Assembly (NCBI GenBank): GCA_013398295.1
Contig: VZSF01004764.1
Span: forward strand, 496,001-560,000
Direction: 5' to 3'
Origin: Chionis minor
Lineage: Eukaryota; Chordata; Aves; Charadriiformes; Chionididae
Length of the DNA stretch: 64,000 nt
Below are positions 11,671-26,600 of this stretch, piece by piece. Positions within the stretch are counted from its first letter, which is position 1; every line of letters starts with the position of its first letter. Under the pieces are notes generated by a model, which was not told the DNA's origin, ran no database searches, and worked only from the letters and a program-made list of their open reading frames with translations. The position numbers and the translations under genes were made by a program.

Positions 11671-14600
11671 CTATGTTAAAAAAAGGGACAATAAAAAGTA
11701 AAGAATTCTAATGAACATAAGAATACATAAATGTTAACTGATCAAATTTTCTTTGGAGTAACAGATTACTCACTTGTACCTAATAATGAATAATAATAGT
11801 AAATATATTACAAGGACATATGTTGACCTTCAAAGAGCCTCAAAAAGTGATATATATTGACTGATAGTTATATGTGAAGATGCAATACAGAGATATTTAT
11901 TTATTTAACTTTTTAATCAGAAGCATGAATTTGCCAGGGCAGGTATGGAAATTCACATTGAATCAGTGTACATAGACACAAAGAGATACTCCTTCCTTTC
12001 AGAATACCTATATCTCTCTATTCTATGTTGGTGGAATTTAAAGCATTTATCCATTCTAAAAAAGTGGCATCAACCATTTCTGGTCAGCCAAAGTTAATAT
12101 TTAAGGTTCATACAGAGGAAAAGAAAAAAGAGCTCATAGATAAGATAGGTCACAGTCAATATAGTAAATCTAGAAGTGCTAAAAGAGAATACTTTCCCAT
12201 TACCTATTTAAAACAAAATAAGAGGAATTTTAAGTAGTTATTCATTCTAGACTTCCCTCTACTAGCAAAACAACCTTAGATGAGAAATGTATGCAAATGA
12301 TTACTAGGTGCTCTTTGAAAGGTTTTTTTTTTTAAATATGTCAGTGTTACTTTTTTAAAATGAATAAAATACTTCCTGTATAACATTTCTCCTTTGATTC
12401 CGGTATTCTATGATTCTGATCTTATCTGTGCTATCTTTAGTGGCAATCTGTCCTGGTCTACAAGTCTTATATATACCATACATCATCAATAACCTTAAGC
12501 TACCTTACATGCAAACAATTGCAATTTTTCCTTAAGTCCTGTGGGTTTGACCTTTTTACATGAAGGAAAAAAAAAAATAAAAAATGCGTGTCTTCTACAG
12601 TTTCTCGTGATCTACTTTGAGCATGAGAAACATACTCCTTTTAAAAGATATTGGATAAGAGATGTGCTTATATGTCTGAGTTGGGGGAGCAGGAGGAACA
12701 CTGAAAATGAAAGGCAAGAGTTAGTTACAAGTCACCATTCATCACTTTGAAGAAGTTTTCAAGCATGTGTGCACCTGCATTATAGGATTCAAAAGGAGAA
12801 GGAAAATAGTTTGTTTCCTAAGAATCCAATCTAATATCCTTTAGATTTAATGAATAACAGCCTTATTTGAAGTAATTTCTTGACTTCTTGTAGGCCTGTA
12901 AGAGAAAATTAAGCTGCTGACTATGTTCTCGTGTTTTTCTTGTCTGAAAAGAATTGAACCAAGTCTAAAGGCTATCATACCTGAATGCATTTTTTGTAAA
13001 AATAGCATTGCTATTCATTTTTCTATACATACAACTATTTCTTGTTAATAACAAAACTCAGAAAATTATTCCATCAGTTGAAATAAGTCTGGGAATATCA
13101 GAATTATTGACAAACAATTCTTTTGTATTTTTTCTTTTCCTCTTAAGTGCCTTCTCAAACACACTTTCAACCGAATGATTATAAAGGTTGGATATTACCT
13201 TATTCAGTAAAATTTCAAGAGGTTTGACAATCACCTTTGTTTCTGCTAACCAGCGATGAGGATCATTCAGCACCATTGGTGTAAGTGATATTGCCTATGG
13301 AATAGTAAGGGAGAAAGAAATAGGCATAAAACCAGGAATTAGACACAGAAAAGAGAAAGAGTCTTTCCTGCTTATTGGAGATTCATCAAATAAATATTCT
13401 TTGCTAAAAATCCACCTTGGAAATCGTATCTGTAAGTGGTTTACTAGAACTATTTAACCATAAGTCACACTTAAACACCTAAATCAGTCACGTGCAAACT
13501 CACTGATACAAATTTTGTTTAAAGGTGCAACCTAAGTTGCAACAACAGTAAGTTGTATTCTGAATCTGTATAGTTTTGTCTTAAGAATCACTACAATGAT
13601 GCATTTTGAACTTCCCCGGAACACCTCTCTGCATCAAGGTGTATATTCTCAGTTTGAAACTATGTCCTTTTTTGAAGATATTGTAATTTCCACATAATAC
13701 AATCAGACCCTACTTTAAAAACTTTGTAAAAATTTTGTACGAAAAGATCAACTTCAAAGTCACTCAACTGTTTCTCGCTCCATTTTGCAGAGCAACAGGG
13801 GCTGCACTTAAACCGAAAGTAGCAGAACAGAACCAATTGTTGTTAGTCATTTAACTGTTATCAATGTATTTACAGAAATACTATGTGCAACATGATAAAT
13901 GTCTTATCAAAAAGTAAAAAAGTACACATCCCAAAAACCTTTAAATTATGCTTCATGATGATGGTGAAGTGTTTTCATGAAAGTGTTCTCAGTGTTTTCA
14001 TGAAAAAGACAAAACACTTGCTTTGAATATTTGATAGCCATAAAAAGAAAGTTATAATCTTCACTACGCAGATAAAAACAAGATAAACTTGTGCTGGAAT
14101 GCTTCATCAGTACTTTATATAATGAGAAAATGTGGTAAATGTTTTTTCTGCATCTGAACTGAACTACATTAAACTTGTTTTACAAGTTGTCCTATATGTG
14201 TTTTCTATATTACTTATTAAAATCATAATGGATTTTTCTTCCTCCCACTCCCACTTTATGAGTTGATAGACAAGGGGAAGAAAAAAAAAGTCTAATACAG
14301 GCTGTCAACTGAAATCTATTTAAAAATCAAGTAAACTATTAATCTTATGTTCATCTCATCTTTCATCTTATGTGGTCCTATCCCACATTTACTACATTGT
14401 GCCTTTTTTTTAATTTAAAAGTTTTGTGGGGGTTTTGTTAGTTGTTTGTTTTTAATTTACCACATTTGGCAATTCATCGAGTTATGTACTTATAGTCCTG
14501 GTCCAACAATTTTTTTAACTAGTGTATTTCTTTCAGAGGTGCTTATATGGGCTTTACTAACTACACTGAGACCAAAGGTGTCTAAACAGCACCATCTAAC

Positions 14601-17600
14601 TATATACACACATGTTTTATGTGAAAATTATCACCAGATAAGGACACAGCTGAAAAGAAATACTTTAGTAGGCATGTGGACTGTGACTTCACAAAGCAAT
14701 GCATACTTGAAAGTTGTGATTTCCACAGCAGAAAACCTCATTCTGTGCAACCACATTTAAAGAAATCAGTATTCAACTTAGAGTTGACTGGTGTAGTTAT
14801 TACAAGCACAAGATTTCTTATAACAAAAGACTGATTGGAAAAATAAAGCTGAACAATACATGTGGCATTCTTTGCTTAGAATAACAGCATGAAGTGATCA
14901 TAAAAGAAATCCAGTACATCTTCCATCACGGAAGATTATGCCTGTGTTTAAGTTCTCTGAATACAAGTATTTATCCACTAAATTCCTCATTGCTCATTTC
15001 AGTTGCAGTGGCAATTTCTTCTTGAATTAATGAACTTGTCTGAAACCTTTTAGAAACCTTGGCAATACCTAAAGTACTGGGCAAAGGCACAATATAACAA
15101 AGGAAACTTCTTACCTTCTATCAAAAAAAAAAGTTCAGACCAGGCACCACAAAACTATGTAACATTTGTTTTCACATTAACTGTCTAGTCAAAAATTCAG
15201 ATTCAAATCTGCTTTAAGTTTGCCAGAAAGTTAAAGGGGATAAATAAGGAGAACTGTGAAAACAGGGATCAGCAAAACTTTGTCCAGAAGACAAAATTCT
15301 GCAGGAGGTAGGAAGCAAGTCCAAGAAGGAATGGTTAGACGATCAAGAATCTGGCAACTAGAGCAGATCACAAAGACTTAATAAAAAAGAGACTTATTTG
15401 TAAGGATACAGAGAAGAAAGCCCGTTTGTGAAATACATTTTCTTACAATTCTCATCTCTGTGTGCTGCAACATCCCAACTCCATAAGTAAGTGCAGAAAA
15501 AGGCACAACTGTACTACAAGGCTGAAACAAAGTGACTTCCCTCCACACCGTCAAACAAAACAGGTGAGGAGACAAACTTAAAATACAAAATAAAGCAAAG
15601 AAAAAATACTAAAAATATAATGGATTTTCAGTGCCAATATTGAAAAATCTCTATCTCAAAAGCAACCCAGCACAGTCAAGTGACCATGAATTATGGAGTA
15701 GAAGGTATACGCTGCTTAAATAGCAAGACAAAAAAGGCATAACCTGAGTGTACTCTATGGTTAAAGCTAAAAAGCCACCAGGTGAAGCACTTGTGATGTA
15801 AGTGCCCATAATGCCAGCAAGTATGGTGACAAGCTGAGTCTGACTGTTTTCTTTATTCTCAGCTGTGTACAATGTCAATTTAGGAGGATTAGTCACGTAG
15901 AATCATCTGGAGGAGGAGAGGATTCTGTCCCTGAGGAGCAAATAAGAACACTCAGGCAAAAAGCTAATGGAAGACAAGAGTTGCAGAGAAAAGAGTGGAA
16001 AAAAAAAAAATATAGCAAGCTACAAGTTTCCTGAAACTTTGAGTCTGAGTTTTCTGGACACAAAGACCTGCTCCACAAAAGAGGAGGTTATAAACTCTTT
16101 GCATTTGCTTCTTTACTGAAAAAACAAAGCATGTAAATTAATTTTTAATAAAACCTTTCTTTCATTTTTCGCCAATTTTAAAAGCCTTTTAGGTCTTTCT
16201 TGGGGACTTCCCACCCCTAAGGAGGTGGCCTATAGTAAAACCTGCCTCAAAAATCTGGCTGATGTTAAGGTCCTTTCACACAACAAAAAAAAAGGAGAAC
16301 TATTTCTCACAATGCATGGACAGATTGTCACAGTATTTCATTCTAATACCTAGCAATGTGAATCTGTACCGGCTAAATATCCATAATCCTATTATCCATA
16401 AATTATCTATCCAGTTAGGTGACAGCAATGCATACAAATCCTGTTATAAACATTCATTAAGAAAATATCAAAATATGCAGCATACTTAAAACTTAGAATT
16501 ACTTTGAATTTTTCCACAGAGTCCCGAGAAAAAATTTCACAAGCAGCATCAATTTCACTTCCTATCACGGTGAGAATGGATTCCTGTTCTATTTCTAAGT
16601 GACGCAGCTGATCCTTAAACTGCAGTCTGGCCTCATCCATCCTTCTCAAATGATCTTCTTCATTGCTGATCTGTTTATCCTGGAGTGAAAGAGGAAAAAC
16701 AAAACCAGACAAATTATTGAATTAATAATATAACATGTATCATTAGCAATATACCTTTCTATCTCGTAATCACACTATACTCACTCATGCACTGAGTTCG
16801 TTGCCATGGATAATAATATCTTCTACTAGTACACATAAGTTCCTCTCTTGATTCTACTTATTCACCTGTAAATCAGTTATGAAGAAGCCACTACCAAATC
16901 CAAACCCAACAATGACAGAGCCTATTTTCAAAGTCAAAACCAGACTCTTTTTCAAGAGTAGAAAGAGAAGCCACAACAAATATTCCCCTTATTGTCTTTT
17001 GCCCTGAATCAGTTACAGGCATCTAGTCTCCATCAACACTGTATTGGTAGTCAGCGTGTTCTCAAAGTAAAAGTATTCAAAGAATATCTCAAAGGACAGT
17101 GACTGTCGTTGAGAAAAGCATTTTGGTTATCATCCAATGTCAGAAAGATCATTAAATACGTATCTTTTTAAAATTCAGATTCACTTTCTTTATATAAATC
17201 ATATAGCCACCACGTAAAAACAAACCGGGCAGCAGTTTTGTTATATATTGAATTATGCATTGTAATTAATACAACAAAACTATCTTGCGAGAAAAAGTGA
17301 AATTGGCTCACACCTGTCTGCTGCTGCTGAGATCAGTAGGATGTAATGCAGCAAAGGGCGAACACTGTAACAGGCACATTTCAGTATGTGGAAGTGCACT
17401 GAGAATGGCGAGAAAAGGAAGAATAGTAATTTTGAAAAGACAGCAATTATGGACCTCTGCAATGACAAGGTGCAACTGTTTAAACTGTATTTATTGGAAA
17501 TCTTCACACACTGCTCTTGTAAGACACCACTGAGGAGCAAGGCGATTTCTAACACACAAGTTCTGTGAATGGGATATATATGGAATCAGAAAATCATTTA

Positions 17601-20600
17601 GATTGGAAAAGACCTTTACGACCATCGAGTCCAACCATAAACCCAACACTGCCAAGTCCACCACTAAAGCATATTCCTAAGCACCACATCTACGCGCCTT
17701 TTAAATACCTCCAGGGATGGTGACTCCACCACTTCCCTGGGTGGCATGTTCCAATGCTTGACAAGCTTTTCAGTTAAGAAGTTTTTCTAATATCCAACAC
17801 CTCACTACAACCTCCCGGAGGCTGTATACATATATATGTATAGGTGATAACCTATTAGCAAAATAGGGAGTTTTTTAAAGATAGATGACCTTAAAATGTG
17901 AAAAAGTCATATCTGATAAACAGCCTGATTTCTTCATTTAATTCATACAAAAATACTTAAGTTAGATAGTAGCTATTTCACACTGAAGGAATCGTGAGAA
18001 TTTTTAATACATATAGGTTCCAGTATTTCTGTACTACCCATATGGGAGTTCAAATAGCAGTTCTGATCTAGATCAGTATTCTGAAAGTAATAAGATTGCA
18101 CTACATATGCTTCCAGTGTCAGTATTCTACGCTATCTCATTATTCACTGAACTCAGTCCCTCACATGACAAAGTTAACTCCCAAGGACCATGACTACAAA
18201 AAGAGTATATAAATCAGTGTGTTTTCCTTTTATTTTACATCTGCTTAATTTTCGGAGTGTGACAAGATTTCTCAACATTCTACTTTCAGAGCCTACAGGA
18301 GAAAAAGTCACTAATACCTCAGAAGCGCACAGAAAGAAAAGAAAGAGAAAATTGTACCCTTATTCTCTGCCCCTTCACCTTTAATGAAAAAAAAATAAAA
18401 TCCAAGCTATCAATAATACCTATGTTTCTTTGAATTAGTATTTGCACCAAGGACAGAGCTATATTAAAAGTACAAAAAAGGAAGAGAGATAATTCTTTCG
18501 TAACAAAATAGGCTTCTGCAACACTACAATATGAAAGTTTGTATGAGATTTCTCAAGAGATACTATCGTTTCCCCCATCCTAGCACCCCTTCTGACAATC
18601 CAAGATAAAACCAAAATAGTAAATATTCTCTGAAGTCAACTGATTAACACAATCAAATGGAACTCTCCATCTGCATTTACCTTCAAAAGTTGAGACCACA
18701 GGACTGTGTGCTTAAAAGCTTCTCCATTCTTTTTCAGTTTAGACATAAAAGACCACTTCAGTGTAAAAACTGTATCTTCACAATATTAGGTTAGGTTGGA
18801 GCTAGTTTACAACTGACTGCAGTAGACTATGATGTAAACTCCTACAAATGCATTTCTTTAACAATAGCTATTACAGCACTAAAACCCCAACCTAGAAAAA
18901 AAAAGTTTTGAAATTTTCAGTTGAGGTACTTTTTATTAGTCTGACAAGTTGAGCTTCTAATGCATTTCCTCTTTGTTTAACAAGCTAAGAGAAGTAACAG
19001 GTTTAAGATTTTCTTATTCCATATTTTCCAAAACGAAACACACAAAAAAATCCCAAACCCCAAAACCACCCCAACACTTTTCTCTCAGGGTTAGTAGTCA
19101 CAGCATACTGACTGACAGTCAGTATATGCAGAAAAACGTAAGAAGTATGACAAAAGGAGTTCATAGCATTTCTGATCACTTTACATACATTGAAAATAAG
19201 CCCATTAGATATTAAACTCAACACCTAAGTGATGTTGTGCACTTCATTTATAACAACGAAATATGAATTGAAAATTAAATTGAAAGACGTGAAGACACAA
19301 AGGATCCACAATATCCATGGGCTTCTTATTGGATTTAAATAGTTTGAAACTATTGAGCTAATAAGAATTATCTGATGAGTATTCAGCAGTCCACATGAAG
19401 TGAATGAGCAGTCCTTCTGTACAATATTAGTGTAAATGCCTATGTCAAAAAATTTCTTTTCACAAGGATGGGCAATTACTAAATTGACATTGAAGAGCAA
19501 GAACCTTCCAGCTAAAGGCTAAAATATCCATTTTAAAACAATGATGATATCATGAAGAATTTATAAGCAATTTCCTGCATGATGCACATATGTTGTTTAT
19601 TTTTTTGAATTTTAATCTAGAAATCAAATTTTTCAAAGACGTAAAACAATTCCTTTCAATGTTGTCTTAGTATGAATCAAGCAAATACTGACAGGTATGT
19701 GCTTTACACTGGAGAAACTAAAACTTCATCCATGTATAGGAACACTTATCTGAAATCACAATGTTGCAGAAAGTGAAAATTAAGATATAAAACCAGCACA
19801 GTGTAAAATACATGCATGTTAAGAAAAACATTAAAAAGCAATGCTGTGGAGTCAGTCATGGGGAAAAAGAACTCAAGAAAGCAGACAGAGGAGTTACAAA
19901 ATAAAATTCTTCAGCAGCCTAGTATTTATCACTAGATTTTTTTAAAAGAGAGGCTGACAACTCCAGCTTGTGAGACTGAAAATCAATTTTTGATAGTAAA
20001 TATTAATAACCAGAAAACTAAGCAACAAGAAGGCTGGAAGACAGTGTTGTTCTCTAGAAATACAATGCCAGTACAAGAAAGGGATGTGAATTTCTTTAAA
20101 AGCTTGCCGTGTTTTAAATATTCAAGCAGAATATAATTTTCATCAAGTTATTTAGAATTTCTTTTACCACGTTACATTGCTTTTCTACTTCAAATTAGCC
20201 CCTCAATTATTCATAGGTGCACTGGAACTTTAGGAAAATGTGAGGAAACCTAGAAGTGTTTGGTTAAATATTTGTTAGTTACCTACAGTAGAAACAGGGC
20301 AAGCAATGGACTTGCGTTTCTATTCCTAAATAGTATTAGTAAATCTTTGGAGGGATACAGTTCGTGATTCAGCCAAAGGAAAGCACTTTTGCCTTCTCTG
20401 ATTTATATAGAAACTGTGTACTACAGTACGACTATGTATATTCTTTATTATGTATATATATTTTTTGTATTTTTAGTTTACCATCTATTTCTGTAATTCA
20501 TCATTTATTTTGTGTGTTTATCAGTAAAGAGAGTGATGAATCATGGTTAAAACCAGGTTAGTTTACCTTTTTCTCCAGTTCTTGTTTTACAAACTCACAT

Positions 20601-23600
20601 TTCCGCCTGAGTTTTATATTTTCTTCTTCATTTTGGGTTAACTCTTCTGTCAATTTATCATACTCATTTTTTATCTTCTCCAGTTGTCGACATTGAGTCT
20701 TGACTATATTTTTCTCTTCTACAAGTTCCATCTGATGGTAATGGGAAAATAGATTTAAAAGTTATTTTATGAGTTATTTTAAAACATTCCCAGACTGTAG
20801 AGTTTCAAATCCATGCAACACTATTACGGAAGGATAATTCTATTTAATTTTTATATTTAAGTTATATTAAGTGCAATCACTTATCACTTAACATGGAAAA
20901 CATGTATCACAGAGTTGTACAACCATACAGTGTTTTAAAAGCAGTAAATAGAAGTCTCAGATTCTGCATTTCAACTCTGCTACGCTCATCAGCTTACATC
21001 ACCTTGAGAAGCCCAGTATTTATACAACTTTTCCATTACTTAAATAATTTGGAATCAGAAAGTCTAAAATTATCATTTCATTTCAGGAAATAACACTAAA
21101 TTTATATCTGTATGGAAATAATTGCAAAGATTTGTTAATTTCTAGAATTGTGTGGTTTTAATGCTATTCATGAAACATTGCAGAGAAAAACGAAGATAAC
21201 ATTTAAAGGCCTTGAAAGCCCTAAATAGGTGAGTGAATAAAGTATATTGGTTTCCAGTGGAAAAGATAACTGACCAAAACTGACAGATTTGAGAAATTCT
21301 CTAGAATATCTAGAGAACACAAAAAAATCCACACAAAACAAAGAAGGAAATTACACACACATTCCTCGAAGCCAGCTTCGTATTAGATGAATCGTGGTAT
21401 ACAATTACACACAAAAATAAACCTGAAGGGTAAATTCCTTCCTGAGGAGAAGTAAAAATTCTATTATCCCAATTACATTATAAAAATAACTTTTATGGGG
21501 AAGAAAAGTAAGGAGAGAAGTTTTATGAGTTAATTTAGACACCAGAACTAACAGAGTACAAAAGCTCCTCCAAAGGACAATTCCTAGAAAGAAATTTGGT
21601 GTCCTAAGTCCACAAAGACTTACGAACACAAAGACAAGCCCACAATGCATAAAACGTTTTCTGTTAATATGCTTATAAAAATCAACTTTTCAGTTCCTAC
21701 TAAAGGTAACTGTATTATACTGTCTATGCAAATGGAGACAATCCAAGAACCAAATTCCTCACATCTATTACCTTTGAGACACAATGGAAAAAGTAAATTT
21801 TTATTAATTTCCAGTATGGTCAAGGCTGATATGATCATAACTTAATTGATCTGGATTGAACCCATTTTCCACATCTGACAATCTTCAAGAAAAAAAGAAC
21901 TACACCCACTTAGTATATGCATAGAGAACAATCCAAAAAGAAATACATATATATAGAAAATTTTATGTATCTATAGATACATATCTCTATAAAATGTTGC
22001 ATTAAAGATTAATACTTCAAAGTGCTGTCAGGCACGAGGACATTTTGAATTTCATGATTCTAAGAGAACAGGGAAGTTTTTTAAGCAAATGAGGGCATGT
22101 AGTAAAATTAGGGGACAGATTGAGAGCTTCTGAACACATAGCTGATTGGGGACCACTAAGCAAATCACTTATTTTCCTATGCCCAGTTCGTCTATCATTT
22201 TAAATAATTAAAAAAAGACATTACAGAGACATTGGTTGTGAATCCTTTAGGACATTCTATTAAAAGCTTAAGCACCACAGTCTCAGTACTGAGACAGTAA
22301 GATCCTTCTCGACACTGACACGTTGTACAAAATTCTGTGTTCTTCTTCAGTTCTACTGCAACATACGATATTCCTATGGTACCTCCCCTACTACCCCAAA
22401 AAAATCCTTAAATAACTTATAATTTTTCAATCCAGTGTAACACCAGAGCAAGCCAGACAAGAGTGAAGCATAAAATATCATACAGAAGAGACAAGAGAGG
22501 AAAGAACAGTAAGGATTGAAAGTCACTTCTTTTTAGAATCTATGCTACAACTGATCCTATAAATGCTGGGCTCTGCACCCTTGATTTCCTGAAATTAACT
22601 TAGCAAAATTCCTCCTCTAGTTAAATTTAAGACTTTGGGCCTTAATAAATGCGTTAAATTTCCCTTTACTTCCCAAGGCTCTCCCAACTGACCTTTATTT
22701 TTAAGACTTTAACAACCTTACGACAGGGTTATGTATATTCCTTCCCAAAAGCAGCTACAAAGGTTGGATGAGGCTGAGGCATAAATAAGGTCAAGATTAT
22801 TACTTCTATTTTACTTTACTTCTATTCTACTTTACTATTATTATATCAAGATTATTATCAAGATTATAACAGTAAAAGACAATTCATTACTGGGCACAAA
22901 AACCTACCAGCCTGAAAAAACATAATAGTTAAGTTCTGCTGGATTTCCCTAAACTCAACCCCCTAAAACCACAATATTTAAACACAAATTGTTAAAATGC
23001 ATGCCAAGGTTAATTTGGAAGAAAAGTACGTCCATAAAACTGAAAGCCAAATGCAATGTAATGATGAGTTCAGACAAAAAGTAACTAAATCACCTGCACA
23101 ATGACTTGTTCTCATTAGATCTTCCTACAGATGGATATGGTTATCTATTCTGTTGCACTTCCAGTGTTTGAATCAAGAGAATGTTGTGCATTATTATTTT
23201 ATGTACTTCTAAAAAAAGTTGCCTACCCTAATATCTTACAAAATCCATCTCCCTCAAGCTCTTCTCTGTTTCAGACACAAAGCTGTAAAAAATGGGAAAG
23301 TCATGGCACTGTAAATGAAAGGAAGTGAATTTTTCAAATATTCTGTTTAGGTACAATGATCAGTACCACTATCAAGGCCCTTACTGTAAGATTGGCCTTT
23401 CCACAGAAGAGGAATACATGGTCACAATCAACTCATTTTTGATTACTAACATCCAAAATACAGTTTCCTTCTTTCCCATTGATATTAAATGCACAGTCTT
23501 CATTTCAATGTCATTGTCAAAGAAAAAAACCAAACTTGGACAGATCATTTAAATAATGCTAGACACGTTACAAATTAACTGCATCATTTTAAGCAATGCT

Positions 23601-26600
23601 GTCAAAATATTTTGATTTTAATGATCTTTCCACTAACAACCATATAGATTTTTTTAATGTTATCTTCATTAAATGCTTTCTGTGCTACCAAATGCTTAAG
23701 AATTATCAACGATTATTAAGTCATGACTGATATATTAAATAACTAACCATCCTTTTCTAAGTAATGTCAATTCATAGCTACAAACGTGTGGAAAATACCC
23801 ATTTTTAGCCAGTTGCATATTTGTGAGAAGAGAGAGGAAATAAACATGCTTATATTACTTATGATGAAGTAGATCATGAATCACTTAAACTTTGATTAAG
23901 GATTTTATAGCTTTTTATGGTTAAGTTGATAGAATGTTGACATGAGCAAATTTTTAATTTGATGAGACTGAGGTAGAAAGCACATTTATAGTGCTTCAGA
24001 AGTACACTCAGATTATGTTGGTATTTTACAACCTATGTGGAAAACTACTGCCTCCATTAATAAGAATACACAAATTATTATTATTAGGACACGTAAAATA
24101 CTATCTCACATATTTAACCACTTAATCAAAATTGCTTCGATTAAAGTGCAACATACAGCTTATACAACTGTTGACAGCTAATTGCACAGTTTAGACCACT
24201 TCAACTTAACTTTTCAGTTCTATTCAAACCACTTCAAGCCACTAATAAAATGTACAAAATTGTACAAAAATTAGAAATTCTAAAAACTCTGAAATAGAAA
24301 GAACCATCAAAATTAACCCTAACAAGTGTTATACATTACCACTATTCACATTCTGACAGTGTTTCCAGGTACAATGACAGTATTTCTGCATCATGCAATT
24401 TAAACATTTACAAAAATGCATCATCCCTGTAATATTCCAAGTTATTTAATAGGGCCATGACAATAATTGTAAAATAACAGTTGAAGAAGAAGTGATCAAA
24501 TTATATTAAAACACTACAGCCTCACATATCTCCTTCAGTTCTGATCACAGATTTTCACTGCTTTTGAACTAAGAAAAACTTTTGACCTAAAACTGTTATA
24601 TTTTTTACCTTGAACTTTAAAACATTTTAAAGCCCCTGCTTATTACCTTCATCAGTCAATACGGAAAACACAAAAAAAACCCACAAGAAAAAAAAAGACT
24701 GACATTGAAATTCTTCAGAGTAGTACCTTAAGCATTCTAAGCTGAGCCTCTGCATCATCCTTTTCTTGTTTAAGGATTTTCATGAGCTCTTGAACATTTC
24801 GTTCATGTTTGATTTTAACATTTTGTAACTCTGATTTAAGATCTGCCACCTCCTGTTGGTGAGCTTCTCTTTCCATCTTCAGCTGCCTGTTAGCTGAGGT
24901 TACCTCTTCATGCTTAGATTTCTGCTGTTGCTGGAGATCTGACAGGCTTTTATGTAATTGCTTTTTGACTTTCTCCTCTTCAGCTATTCTGTTTGTTAGT
25001 TCCACACGTACAGAGCTTAAGTTTTTTACATCTGCTTGCATTTCTAAGAGTCTTTCTTGGTCTTTTTTATGGATCAAGTTACTAGTTGCAAGTTCTGTCT
25101 CCAAGTGTTCCTTCTCAGCCTGCATTTGATTTTGTAGAAAGACTTGCTTTTTCAATTCATTCTCCAGTTTTTTTACAGTACCTTGAATTTCTTTGATCTC
25201 TTCTTCAAGAGACACCTGGTGAGACTTCATTTCATTCAGTTTTACCTCTTTGCAGTGGAGGAGTTCTTCCTGCTGGGCTCTCTTTGTAAGCACATCATTC
25301 AGCTCTTTCCGAAGGTTTTCTATTTGGTGTATAGCAGAGAGAAGTTGACTTCTGAGGTCATCCTTTTCTTTGAGGGCCTAGGAAAGAAGAAAAAGAAATC
25401 CAGTGTGACCTGAAGTAATCAAAGAAAGTTGCTGGAAGGACGTTCTTAGTCATTCCTAATGTCTAAGGAACAATTAGCATGCTTCGTTCTGGGAAAATGC
25501 AAAGTGTTTGCTTGTTACGAACTCAGACCAGATGTATTCAGTGTTTCTTTAAATTTAAACACAGAACATTTGTGATCTCAAAGGTATACCTGTTCTTAAA
25601 TGATCTAGCCTCCTAAACAGAGAGAGTTTTGGTCAATTCCCTGCTTTTTTCACCTCTCTTTTCAGACTGAGATGGGTTTCTTTGCTAGTTCCTCCAAATA
25701 GCAAGATGGAGGAAATGAGGCAATACAGTAACACAGCAGAATAGAGGGAGGACTACTGGTCACACACACCTTACCTACAGGTCCATTTCATAGGCTGACA
25801 TGTTTTGCTTATTTTCTAAATTATTCTAAAATTTCTAAAAAACCTAAAAATTCTAAAATATGACCTATGAAATAAACAAACTTTAAATTATTTTTGAAAC
25901 TACATACAGTAGATGGATGTATAGCAATTAAAAGCCTGGTTCATTCATGCATCAAAGCCAAGGAATTCAAAATAAAAATCAGCCACATTTAATAAAAAAA
26001 AAATCTACTGTTTTCCTAAGGAGCTTAAGGGTTTGAGGGTTTTTTCCCAACATTGATATACTTCAGGTTAAAAAAAATCCTAGAAGATCCGCTAAATGTC
26101 AGGAAAAATTTGCATGCAAGTACTAAACACTATATTTCATTCAACTCATGCTACACACATCATCCCTGATTCTTACTTATCTCAAGTTACAATTTTTTTT
26201 TTAGTATTCTGTTTAAAATAAGAAGGAATTTACAACACATCTTTCCTAAGTTACACACAACTTCTGCTACAGGAAAAAAGGAACAATAGAGGGACAATAC
26301 AAGATTTTCCTGATGTATTACCAACTATTGGATTCTTTAAACTGGCTTAAACAAATTTTATACTGAATTTTACTGACTATTTCCACTAATTCCACAAACA
26401 GTACACATTTCTTAGAGATATAGCAAAATTACTTGAAATAATCCAGAACAAAAGGCAATTAAGGTTAACAGTGTGCAGGTTAAGCAATGCAAAACAAAAT
26501 ACAAAAATAATTAATGAAGGATGTGGGGTAGCAATCATCATGCTTTTTTCTTCTGAAAAAAAAAAAAAATCAGTATTTCAACCTTTCTAAAACTGTCTTG

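Larger units (their letters stand above)
16680..20566 (-). other. CEP128 intron between exons j and k (3.9 kb)
   Basis: This is intronic sequence with a CR1 fragment at 17579-17820, an 18-base palindrome next to it and an A/C-rich tract at 19038-19077. I see nothing else. Confidence 0.85.
20732..24726 (-). other. CEP128 intron between exons i and j (4.0 kb)
   Basis: This is AT-rich intronic sequence. It contains a 20-base palindrome at 21964 and a short-unit tandem repeat at 22791-22868. No other feature is recognised. Confidence 0.85.

Noticed and set aside
25144..25413. 89-codon plus-strand ORF
   Set aside because: It is the antisense shadow of the 651-nt CEP128 exon.
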